Made by a program: the position numbers and the translations under genes
Source: Porogramme epimiltina
Lineage: Eukaryota > Basidiomycota > Agaricomycetes > Polyporales > Polyporaceae
Length of the DNA stretch: 26,491 nucleotides
Assembly: GCA_900155495.1 (NCBI GenBank)
Contig: FTLJ01000284.1
Span: 1-26,491 of the forward strand
Reading direction: 5' to 3'
The notes under the pieces: model-generated
The model's input: the letters and a program-made list of their open reading frames with translations, nothing else
The model's database searches: none
Told to the model about the DNA's origin: nothing
Shown here: in pieces, positions 11,029 through 20,063 of the stretch
Layout of the letters: each line of letters starts with the position of its first letter
Position numbering within the stretch: the first letter of the stretch is position 1

Positions 11029-11453
11029 TCAGAGAGTGATCGGGAGGCAACCGATGGAAATCAGCCCGCCTGGACAGGGGAGGTTAGTACCAGACATTTC
11101 TTTCCATCCTAAGCGTATAATCTTACCGTAAGAGTTGTCCTGGCAGCACACCGTCTGCGCGTCACTGCATAACACCATCAGCCACAAGTCCTCCAGCACG
11201 CGCCCCACGACTAAGATACTCACCAGCTGTTGCCCGAGCCAACGCCGACGACGCTGACCGCAGAGCACGTCAGGCCGACGAGGACGTCGAGGTCCTGGAG
11301 GACGATGTCGAGCCCCGCGAGTACCTTGGACGCGGACGGGTCGCTCGCCTTCTCGACCGACTCGCAGCACTGGATCGGACCCGTGCTGCACGACTGCGCG
11401 AGGGCGGAGGTGGCAGCGGCGAGGATTGCGACGGCGGTGAGCTTGGAGAACAT
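11029..11453 (-). CDS. Class I hydrophobin, copy 2
   Basis: Three exons (11453-11224, 11164-11127, 11069-11029) encode 102 residues with a signal peptide and the eight-cysteine class I pattern C-X6-CC-X32-C-X13-C-X5-CC-X12-C. All splice sites and exon lengths equal those of copy 1. Differences from copy 1 are three residues in the signal peptide and one conservative change in the mature chain, far fewer than in neighbouring non-coding DNA. That points to purifying selection or gene conversion. Like copy 1 it lacks the extra N-terminal residues of the third hydrophobin. Confidence 0.95.
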
Positions 11454-11531
11454 TGTTGGGCTGGGTGAGTGGGGTGGTCGTGAACGTCTGGCGGCTGTTC
11501 GCTGATGCTTGCGGTGTGTTTAGGGGCGTGC

Positions 11532-11539
11532 TTTTTATG
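11532..11539 (-). promoter_or_regulatory. TATA-like box of hydrophobin copy 2
   Basis: CATAAAAA on the minus strand, about 80 bp before the ATG at 11453, corresponding to 5817-5823. Confidence 0.5.
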
Positions 11540-12905
11540 TGTTTCTGCGCGCCGTATGTCTCTACTGCCTCGCTTGCTCGCCTAGTACGCGGAATAGAGC
11601 TGCATGTTTCCACCCCGAGAGATATGACGTTGCTCCAGTATATCCTCCTCATGCACGCGCGGCACTTTCGCCAGTGGAGCCCGACGCCCTCTTGCCCGAA
11701 GCGGTGCGAGTGCGGCCCGCCTGCGAAGACCAATCGCGCCGCATGCGACTACCAGCACGTACGACGGCAAAAACCCCCGAACTCCGTGCGCGTGCGACGT
11801 TCCCACCGCCCACGTTCCTTGTTTTTGTTCCCACAACGCCGTGTCCGCATTAGGACGCCATATGTCCCGCGCGACAAACAACCCTCGGCAACGTGCACGC
11901 CAAACAAGCGCAAGAGAAGAGAGCCCGACGGAACAATCCCACCACCCACCAGGCCCAGACCCCGCCCGCGTCCGACCCGTCGTCGGGGCACGGGGCGCGC
12001 CTCCCCCCGTGCGCGCGCGGACACTATGACGCAACGTCCGCGCCTTCTCCCGCCCGCGCGCCGCCTCGCGAGCCCGCGTCCGTATGTGTCCGCGCGGGGG
12101 AACGTGCTCTGATGGGCGTGTCGCCGCTCCGTCCAGGCACCGCGCTGGCCTCTGAATGCGGGTCGGCGCGTTCGCTGTCATTCAGCGCACCGCGTCGCTC
12201 GCCTCGTGGGTCACGCGTGCGCCACGACATTCAGTCGCGATGGCCGTCGTACCCCCGCCGCGGCATATTGGTGCGTTCATCTCCGGAAAGCGGTGAAGTC
12301 GTATCGCAGAGCTCACCCCGAACTCCTGCCATAGGCCGGCGAGACATACGCTGTGCACCGCTGCGTTCCTCGGTGCGGGAGCGTCTGGCGTGTCGGATTT
12401 CCTAAATCTAGAATGGCGTTTACGGTGCGCTTCGCGGATGCGGTATATGCCACCACACGGGTCGTCCGTCCCCCAGGTGCACCGCTCCACAAACTCGTGG
12501 GCCCATGGGACGCTCACGCAGCCCTCCGCACCTGCCACATTCACTTAGGCGCAGCGTTCGCAACACACTATTGTTCACCCGCCCCCAGCCGCGCTCGTCA
12601 AGTGGGGCGCGGGCAGCCCGCGAAGCCGCGCGTCCGCAACGACCGTCGCGCCACCTGACCCCGCGCGCGCGTGCGCCAATGGAGTGCGCTGACAGCTGAT
12701 GTCCGTCCGCGCGCCTTCGCGGCTTCGCCGAGGGGGCGGTACACCGCGCATACAGCTGCAGTGACAGCGACAGCGCGCGGGCGCCTGCGTTTGTGTGTGC
12801 GCGGACCCGATCTGGGGCCTGCCACGGCTATTCGTCCTGGGCACCTGGTGCGCGGGAGCGACGCGTGCAAACCACAGTGCGCATCCAGCGCGCCAGCCCG
12901 GGGTG

Positions 12906-12912
12906 TATAAAA
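12906..12912 (+). promoter_or_regulatory. TATA box of third hydrophobin
   Basis: TATAAAA, 89 bp upstream of the ATG at 13001 and in front of a C and A-rich leader. This is the clearest TATA box in the window and fits a strongly expressed hydrophobin. Confidence 0.75.
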
Positions 12913-13000
12913 GCTCGCCCTGTTCAGCCCTCAATCCTCACTCGAACACAACACACCAGTCGCGTTCAAGCCTCCCTCTCCTCACCGCACACTCGCCAAG

Positions 13001-13446
13001 ATGATGTTCTCCAAGCTCGCTTTCGGTCTCTCGACCCTCACGATCCTTGCCGCCGCCACCCCCACCCCCGGTGGGGAGCCCGCGAGCTCTTGCTCCACGG
13101 GTGCTCTTCAGTGCTGCAGCACCGTCGGGTCCTCCACCGACCCCACCATCGCCAACGAGCTCGCCGCCATCGGCGTCATCCTCCAGGGCGTCGACATCCT
13201 CGTCGGCCTGACCTGCTCTGCGATCAGCGTCATCGGTGTTGGTACTGGCAACGACTGGTGAGTGCATTGTGTCTTACTGACGCGCGATGGGGACGCTAAT
13301 GCGGACATTTCATAGCTCTGCGAACGCGGTGTGCTGCCAGGACAACAACGTCGGTAAGTATCCATTTCCTTCGCCACTCGACCGAGCTAATCTGTTCTCT
13401 TGCAGGCGGCTTGGCCTCCATTGGCTGTGTTCCCGTCACTCTCTAA
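13001..13446 (+). CDS. Class I hydrophobin, third gene
   Basis: Three exons (13001-13257, 13316-13353, 13406-13446) encode 111 residues. A signal peptide covers about residues 1-20, followed by a short Pro, Gly and Thr-rich stretch (TPTPGGEPASS) that the duplicated pair lacks. Eight cysteines give C-X6-CC-X32-C-X13-C-X5-CC-X12-C, the same spacing as the other two, and the protein likewise ends in a VTL/ITL motif. Exon 2 and 3 lengths and intron phases are identical to those genes, so all three share a common ancestor, but sequence divergence shows that this gene split off before the cassette duplicated. Two in-frame ATGs sit side by side (13001 and 13004); either would give a working signal peptide. 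It lies tail to tail with the repeat protein. Confidence 0.95.
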
Positions 13447-13813
13447 GAAATTCACCACATCGAGGACGAGAAGAAGGTCGCCGGGGGGAAGAAGGGGGGG
13501 CGACACGGAATAGGGTTAAAGAGGCGGGCGGTGGATGTTCAAGTTCTCAGATTGTCGAGGAAGTTGTTTGTTGTATATGCGGAACCGTTGAAATACACGT
13601 TCGATGCACAGGACCAGACGATGAGAGCGAATGAGGGTGACTGAGGTGATATTGATACAAGTGACAGGTTCTATGCTACAATGGATCGTATCCGAAAACT
13701 TCTCGCGTTTCTTTTCCTAAAGTCCTCCGTGATGCTGATGGTCCGTTATACGCGAACATCTATAGCACCCGCTGTTAGGTACCCGTCACCGTGAGGCCAC
13801 GAAGCGGCGTACC
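13447..13813. other. Short 3' region between converging genes
   Basis: It lies between the stop of the third hydrophobin and the stop of the repeat protein. It is purine-rich at the left and then AT-richer; no gene or structured element is recognised. It probably holds both 3' untranslated regions. Confidence 0.55.
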
Positions 13814-14500
13814 TTATTTAGACTCGGAGCCGGTGGTGTCATCGCCGTCGAGCACGGAGGCCCCAATGGGGATGCCCACCCCAATGTCCCCAATGTCGAG
13901 CCCGCGGCGGTCGTTCAGGGCAGAGACCCCAATGGGAATCCCCACACCGATGTCGCCCACGTCGACTCCACGCCCGTTGAGCGCAGACACGCCGACAGGC
14001 ACGCCGACGACAATGTCGCCGACGTCCAGCCCGCGACGGCCGTTGGCCACTGAGACACCAATGGGTGCGCCGACACCAATGTCGCCGATGTCGATGCCGC
14101 GGCCGTTGAGCGCAGAGACGTCGATGGGCACACCGACGCCAATGTCGCCGATGTCGATGCCGCGATCGTTCAAGACGGATACGCCGATAGGGACACCGAC
14201 ACCGATGTCGCCCACATCGAGCCCGCGCCCGTTGAGCGCGGACACGCCGACGGGGATGCCGACGCCAACGTCGCCAATGTCGATCCCGCGGTCGTTCAGG
14301 GCGGACACGTCGATGGGGACACCAACGCCGATGTCGCCCACGTCGATCCCGCGCCCGTTAAGCGCAGATACGCCGATGGGGATGCCGACGCCGATGTCGC
14401 TGATGTCGAGGCCGCGGGCGGCGTGCGGCTGGGCGACGGGGAGCGCGCGCGTCGAAGCGAAGATGGAGAGGGTGGTGAGGGCGAGGATGGTTGAGAACAT
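13814..14500 (-). CDS. Secreted tandem-repeat protein, nine 21-22 residue units
   Basis: An uninterrupted frame of 228 residues. The ATG at 14500 gives a signal peptide (MFSTILALTTLSIFASTRA), and the remainder is nine head-to-tail repeats with consensus ALNGRGIDIGDIGVGVPIG plus VS. Seven units are 21 residues or close to it, and two have an extra Arg (NGRRG, NDRRG). The central GDIGVG is kept in nearly every unit. The end is a short acidic tail (DGDDTTGSESK). The regular hydrophobic and glycine spacing suggests a beta-solenoid or amyloid-like fold. Alternatively, the Arg before each Gly could be a processing site that releases peptides; only two units have the dibasic site preferred by Kex2. 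I do not recognise a named family. The plus-strand frame over the same bases is its antisense shadow. Confidence 0.8.
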   Translation of the reverse strand: MFSTILALTTLSIFASTRALPVAQPHAARGLDISDIGVGIPIGVSALNGRGIDVGDIGVGVPIDVSALNDRGIDIGDVGVGIPVGVSALNGRGLDVGDIGVGVPIGVSVLNDRGIDIGDIGVGVPIDVSALNGRGIDIGDIGVGAPIGVSVANGRRGLDVGDIVVGVPVGVSALNGRGVDVGDIGVGIPIGVSALNDRRGLDIGDIGVGIPIGASVLDGDDTTGSESK

Positions 14501-15368
14501 GGTGGGCCGCGTAGAGTGGTTTGATGCGGGCGGTGGTGGGGCGACGGTGGCGAGAGGCGACTGGGAGTCGAGTGTAGTGGGCTGTGTCCGTCGGCTGGTT
14601 GGATGACGACAAAGTCCCGACGGTCCCACTTCTTATATCGCGCTGGACGTATGCACATCGAAGTGCTGCTCTGAACCAAGTTTCCAAAGTCCTCTGCGAC
14701 GACTGGAGGAAAGGCAGCAGTGAGCGAAGGTGCACAGCATGCGCGTTTAGGGCGAGCCCCTGAGTAGGGCGGATATACCCAAACATGGGATTGTGACATC
14801 GTTCCGCCGTGTTTGTGGAGCACTACCATCCTTCGTGGTGCAGCGCTGTGAGCTCGTTGCACCCTAGAACTACAAGGGTACACTCACCGAGCAAAGACGG
14901 GAGGGCGCATCGAATGGACGCAGTCAGCATCTCGACGGTTCCGCCCGGCCGCTCCGAAAACATGTGCCGCATAGCCACCTGAGCGGAGCCGCCCAGCGGA
15001 TCCCTTTCTTCATCCGCCCGGCCCCGCTCCAATCAAGCTTCCATTTGGCCCCTTTCTTGTAAGCAAGGCGGGAGGTGCGCTCACTCCCTCAAGTGGCGGC
15101 TGGCATCCGTTAGTTTCGAACGTTGAAACGCAGACGCGGGGCGAATGAGAAGGAGCGAGAGTGAAAACCCCGGAATGTAGGAGGAAATTTTGCGACGCGT
15201 AATGTTCTGCGGGGAAGAAATTGGTGCGTCATCGCACATAGGATTCCGTGAGGCTGACTTCCATCTATCATACACACTCTGCTGGCTGCGTTTGGGACTT
15301 GGATCACTCACGACGCTCGAACCGCACCACTCTTCCTCTACCCAACCCCTAACCCCTTACCGACAAAC
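14501..15368. other. Promoter of repeat protein and 3' flank of nuclear-protein gene
   Basis: About 870 bp without a supported gene. The left part holds the TATA element of the repeat-protein gene at 14632-14638. The right part lies downstream of the stop at 15369. Open frames here are short and lack recognisable content. Confidence 0.55.
14632..14638 (-). promoter_or_regulatory. TATA box of repeat-protein gene
   Basis: ATATAAG on the minus strand, about 135 bp upstream of the ATG at 14500. Confidence 0.55.
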
Positions 15369-17713
15369 CTAATCGCCACCGTCTACACCCGCCCTCTCCA
15401 AACTCAGCCGCACCTGCAGCGGCGCGTACCGCACGCCCGCGAGCCACGGCAGCGCGCTGAGCTCCATGCGCTCGAAGCCCTCCGGGTCCCAGCGCAGCCC
15501 GGCGTCCGCGTCCGCCCCCTCCTCGCGGCTGAGCGTGCGCGGCGGATGTCGCGGGCCGCGGAAGGACGGGCGCTGCTGGAGAGAGGGCGTGCGGGACGGC
15601 CAGGAGCGCGGCGCTGGAAGGACGTAGAGCGGGGGCCCGGGGTCCTCAGGGAGTGCGAGCGGATCGTCGGCGGGGGGACCGTGCGGCCGGCTCCTCGTGG
15701 CTCGCGTGCGGCGCTGTGTCTCGCCCGGCTCCATCTTGACCTTGGTGGCCTTCGCGCGTTGACGGGTCTTTCGGGGAGCTAAGGTCGGCGTATGCGCGGT
15801 CGGCCCCCTATTGGCTGCTGGCTCTACTTTGACGGCGGGGCCGGGATCCGTACTCGGAATATGATGAGGGTTTTTCGTGACCTTCCGGACACGCTTCTTC
15901 GCTGGCACGGCAGTTGGAACGTCTTCCGCCTTCACCGACGTCGCGATTGCGGACGCAGTTTGCTTTGTCGCACGCGCTTTCCGGTGCCGAGCGACAGCCA
16001 CGCCGAGCGGTCCTGGTAAACGCTTAGATTAGCTGCTGGATGGGTATATGCGCATGAAATTGACTCGTACCATCCTGTGCGCCGCCTTGCTCTTTCTTGA
16101 CGCGGATTTTTGCGCCGGGTACGACCTCATTCTGCTGTCGAACGCGTCAGTCGACATCAAGCTACACGACGTGACGTACGCACCTCCACTTTCACCCGTC
16201 TATTCACCTTGCCCAAGGCCGCTATCGTCACGGCGACCTTGGGCAGCCGAAAATCCTGAGTCGCGTATCCAGGGGGCGCGGGTGCGATCTTGCGCCAGTG
16301 TCGAGCGTATTCGGCGAGCGGGAACGGGTATGTGGTTTGAGGAGGAGCGAAGGGTGGAGAACTTTGCGCGTCAGCCGACACGCGATCCGTAATCCGCGGG
16401 GTGTTCTGGACCGGCTCGTCGTCCGGACGGACAGGTCTCGCCGGTCGAGGAGTCCCGGGGCGGCTAGAGCCGGGCAAGGGTGGTGATCGGGGACGAGGAG
16501 GGATGTCGCTCGGTGGGAGTGCGATGATGCTTGGGGGCGCGTTGTCCGCTTGGACCGTTTGAAGAGGTTCGTGACAGGGAATACCGCGGAGTGGCGAAGA
16601 GGATGGAAGTGCAGGGTCATCAGACGGTGTGGATCTTCGAGAGACTGCAGGATCAGAACTGATTGTCAAGGCGGTGAGCTTTGGGATGGTTGGAAAGGGA
16701 GACGTAGGCGGAGAGGACGAAGGATGCTCTTCTTCCGACGAAGACAGAGAGAAGAACGAGGGAGAAAAGAAAGATGGCGAGCTTGACGGTTCTGCTTTGG
16801 CTACGGGGCTTGGTGTACGAGGAAGGGCTACGTTCGAAGATCCCTGGAGCGAGAGTTCTTGGGAGATCAGATGCGCGAAAGTCACCTTGCGCCGTTTGGA
16901 GTTGGTGTAAGATGAAGGCGCCGCAGAATCGAGGGAGGCGTCGGACGTGCCCGAAGGAATCGCGAGCGGCACAGAAGGGAGAGCGGGGGCACGAGAAGAG
17001 GGACCGCTAGCGGCGAGCTCCAGTTTGCGTTTCAAGCGAGGGGGAAGGGTCGAAGTAGTCGCTTGAGGAGATTTCGTGACGTATAGCTGGCTGTATGCGC
17101 TTGTTTGAGGTTGCTCGAGGTCCGGGACGTCGTTTTGCAGGCCGGGCTGATCGTCTTGATGACCATCATTGAATCGTACACGTCCACGCTGTCGGCTAGC
17201 AGGGTTCTTCTGAGATGTCCTCCGGAGGGCCGATCGGAGGGTGGAAGCTCGAGTACCAGATGTTGACGCAGCTACAGATGATGACGGGATAGGCGTGCCA
17301 TGTACGATGATGGGAGTAGGCGCAGAGTCTTCCAGGGTTTTCACCCTTTTCGCGGGCCGTGAGGGGCCATCGAGTGGAGGAGAGGCGGCGAGCTCGCGCT
17401 TGACGTGCAGATCCAGAGGACGAGACTCACGACCAGATGAAAGAGCAGGGGTTTTGCTTCTGTTAGTGCCGCCGGCGCGCCGGTGGAGCCAGTCATGGAC
17501 GGTGGAGGGGTCGAGATTGCGTGCATCGGCCCAGTTGGCACAGAAAGACTTGGAAGGCTTGAGAGAGGGGATGTCGAGTAGGCCAGAGAGCTCCGCCCTG
17601 TGGGCGCGTGAGAATGCTTCGAAGGGCTGGATGGCAGGCTTGATGTCCTGGTCTGGTTCCGACTTGATGGCGGCCGGCTGAGGGGGCGCGCCGCCCTTTC
17701 GCTTTCTAGGCAT
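15369..17713 (-). CDS. Probable nuclear protein with homeodomain-like N-terminus
   Basis: Three exons (17713-16184, 16134-16071, 16012-15369) encode 745 residues. The introns are 49 and 58 bp, both GT-AG, and their phases join three frames that otherwise end in stops. The start begins with a basic stretch (MPRKRKGG) that may be a nuclear localisation signal; the frame also continues 46 codons upstream to another ATG at 17851, so the start is uncertain. Residues 34-80 look like a divergent homeodomain: the stretch WADARNLDPSTVHDWLHRR resembles a recognition helix in which a W-L-x-R-R core replaces the usual W-F-x-N-R. The middle is long, Ser and Pro-rich and disordered; the C-terminal third is basic. 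Seven Psi-K-x-E motifs are spread along the chain. A DNA-binding regulator is plausible but unproven. A copy of its promoter and first 17 codons occurs at 22283-22690. Confidence 0.75.
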
Positions 17714-18121
17714 ACGGCAGCAGGCTAGACAACAAGGACCGACGCCAGTCGAGGAGGCTAGGCGGGCGCGCAGTGGGAATGGAGCGGGATCAGCGTTCAG
17801 TTCACGAAGACATGAGCGTCGCCTCGGCTCGGGTGATCCCGCGTCACGCATGCTCTATCACGTGCCGGTGACACGTCGCGTCTCGCACCATGGCCATGGG
17901 AGCCGAGACTCGACAGCTTCAAGTTCTGCTACGACATCTCTTACATGACCTTTAACGAGGCGAAGGTATATACTAACAAAGATGAAAATAGTAAACGGGC
18001 GGGCATTGCACAGTTTCAATGCATTCTCCAGCGCAGGTGGAGACTTCTAGCCCGTACACCTCCCGGCAGGTACAGTTGGTCTACATTGCATGGATGCATT
18101 TCAGACGACCCAGCATCTCGC
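17714..18121. other. Upstream region of homeodomain-like gene
   Basis: About 400 bp between the start of the homeodomain-like gene and the stop of the DUF6533 gene, both on the minus strand. It is conserved in unit 2, apart from the solo LTR inserted there. The site of that insertion corresponds to about 18056-18060 here, which is empty. Confidence 0.6.
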
Positions 18122-20063
18122 TCATACCGGGGTCGCAAGCGTCTCCTGCAACGGACCACACCTCGTCAGTACCTCGAAGGAGCAAAAACGCGCCAGATCA
18201 GGACTCACCGGGTTCGCCGGGCTGGCGGGCGTCACAGGCTCCAGCTCCGCCGGGGAGTTCGCGCGCCCAGGTGGGTGCGCCAGCTCCGCCTCGCTCATCN
18301 NCCATCCCCGCCTCGAACGGGTACAGCGTATACGCTGGGTTCTCGTCGTCGTACCACTCCAGCCCCTCCTCCCCCTCCAACGCGTACTCGCACTCGCCCT
18401 CGCGCACCCGCTCTACCTCCTCGATCTCGTCCCCGCCCGCACGGTGGCTGGCGACGCGCCCCTCGCGCGCGCGCGCGCGCACGGACGTGCCCAGGGCCGA
18501 AGAGTCGCCGTCGCCACTCCCGCTCCCGCTCACGGCACGGTCGCCGCCCGAGTACGGCAGCGTCGTGGTGAGCGTCGCGCCCAGGTTACCGACGACGCGC
18601 GAGGTCATGAAGTGCATGTCGGGCATGATCGCGGAGAGCCCGCCGCCGGTGAGCGTCCCGGAGCCGTCGTCCCGTGGGCGCTCGGCGAAGTACAGCCCGC
18701 GGAGGTTGAGCAAGAACCGCGAGAGGAGGATCACGGTCAGCCTATAGAGGCGGGAGTGAGCGCGGACATTGGCGGGAGGCTGATGAGGAATAGGGAGACG
18801 ACGTACACCTGGTCGAAGTAGGGCCAGACGGCCCAGACAGTAAGGGTCTGTGGCGTTGATCATGAGCTACAGAGGCCGGGGCTTCGAGGTTGCCGGGAGA
18901 GTACTTACGGAGCCGATTTGACTTGCAGTAATGGTCACTATCTGGATCAAGAGCAGGATACTGGCATGGAGGGATCGACAACATCAGCGATGCTCAGGGA
19001 CTGAAGCGGCTGACTCCGGGGTGGCGTACATGAAGTATGCAGTACCTAAGGTGAATTAGGTTGGGTTGAATAGGTGGAGCATAGTGCGTACCGTCGCGCA
19101 GTAGAAGAGTAGCAAGTGATGCGCGCGTACCACACTTGGTAGCTGTCCTGTGGATCTCATAGGTCTTGATCCATGTGAGCACGATGATGATTGCGTCGCA
19201 CGCGATCGTAGAGGCCTTTGCGGCTGTAGACACTGGAGATAACTTGGGTGAGTAGTGAGGTGTATTAAAGAGTCCGGCGTTACCGCTTACAACTGTGCGT
19301 TAAAATGAGACATCAAGATTCAAACGTCAGATCATGAACAACGCACTTTGCAAGATGATCGTTCGTAGTGCCCACCCAATTCACCAGGCAGCCGAAGGGA
19401 GGGCCATCCTGATGTGCAACGTATAATGTCTCCTCATACTGACAGGAAATGGTGTTAATACAATCACATAGGCTATTACACATGAAACTCACGATGATTA
19501 CTATAGGCTTGACAAGAGCAAGGGGAACGAGGATGATAAAAGGTTTCCAGTCACGATCCCACACTCCATATATCCGAAGTACCGTGAAGGCGGCGAACGC
19601 AATGTAGTTAATGATCACGAGGACGTCGTCTGTGCGTATGATACTCGCGCACGCCTGTCGTACAAGAGGTAAGCAAGAAGTTGAGATTCTGGCGGGGAGA
19701 GAATCAAACCTTGTCGGTTGATTTCCACAACAACACTTCCAGAACAAAGAAGACGCGCTCGACGACGGCAATGTAACGCGTGAGGAGGTAGACTATGGTA
19801 GCACCGGAGAATTTGCGCCGCCAGATTCGTCTAACTTCCGTTGTGAATGTGAGCGCGATTTCGAACCACAAGACCGCTGCAGGATAGGGTGCTTAGTACA
19901 GAGCAGATACAGATGGAGTACCCCGTAGGTCACCTGACGACGCGATAATGCAGTAGTTCTCCACGATTCTAAACGCAAGCAATTAGCATAGTAAAAAGGC
20001 AAGTGCTAGCAGATGATGCACATACATTCGCTCATAATCTTTGGGGGGAAGTCCGGCACTCAT
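18122..20063 (-). CDS. DUF6533-type seven-helix membrane protein, copy 1
   Basis: The model has twelve exons: 20063-20026, 19968-19934, 19876-19710, 19654-19493, 19438-19347, 19292-19291, 19232-19092, 19045-19030, 18960-18909, 18847-18807, 18741-18209 and 18145-18122, giving about 433 residues. The N-terminus carries the DUF6533 signature: ENYC, then a helix, then TTEVRRIWRRKFSGATIVYLL. Later motifs are LRIYGVWDRDW, LTWIKTYEIHRTATKCG, LLLRDGTAYF and ILLSRFLLNLRGLYF. The tail is about 160 residues, acidic in part, and ends ETLATPV. Two undetermined bases at 18300-18301 occupy a place where copy 2 has one base; with one base the frame is intact, with two it is shifted. Exon 6 is only two nucleotides (TT), yet without it exons 5 and 7 do not join in frame. 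The family's role is unknown. Confidence 0.78.
18300..18301. other. Two undetermined bases in the DUF6533 gene
   Basis: NN lies in exon 11 of copy 1. Alignment to the same place in copy 2 (around 23201) shows one A there. Replacing NN by one base gives an exon length that differs from copy 2 by exactly three, so the apparent frameshift is most likely an assembly artefact. Confidence 0.85.

Larger units (their letters stand above)
6583..11748. repeat. Tandem segmental duplication, cassette copy 2
   Basis: The second copy of the three-gene cassette, offset by about 6.1 kb at its left edge. It is shorter than copy 1, mainly because the intergenic region between the seven-helix gene and the secreted-protein gene is about 460 bp shorter. 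Similarity fades about 300 bp upstream of the hydrophobin ATG. Confidence 0.9.
11454..13000. other. GC-rich upstream region between two divergent hydrophobins
   Basis: About 1.5 kb between the minus-strand hydrophobin (starts 11453) and the plus-strand hydrophobin (starts 13001). The left 300 bp belong to the duplicated cassette. The rest is very rich in G, C and CpG and is open in several frames on both strands, as expected from composition alone. No product, domain or splice pattern is recognised, so it is taken as a shared upstream regulatory region. Confidence 0.5.

Noticed and set aside
11453..12112. 219-codon plus-strand frame upstream of the third hydrophobin
   Set aside because: It begins at the start codon of the opposite-strand hydrophobin, is basic and low complexity, and lies in CpG-rich DNA open in many frames.
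13814..14450. Regular 63 bp repeats resembling a direct-repeat array
   Set aside because: They are in-frame coding repeats without unique spacers, in a eukaryotic genome, so not a CRISPR array.
13791..14606. 271-codon plus-strand frame rich in Met, Pro, Thr and Ser repeats
   Set aside because: It is the antisense of the minus-strand repeat protein, which has a signal peptide, a TATA box and a coherent repeat; the plus frame has none of these.
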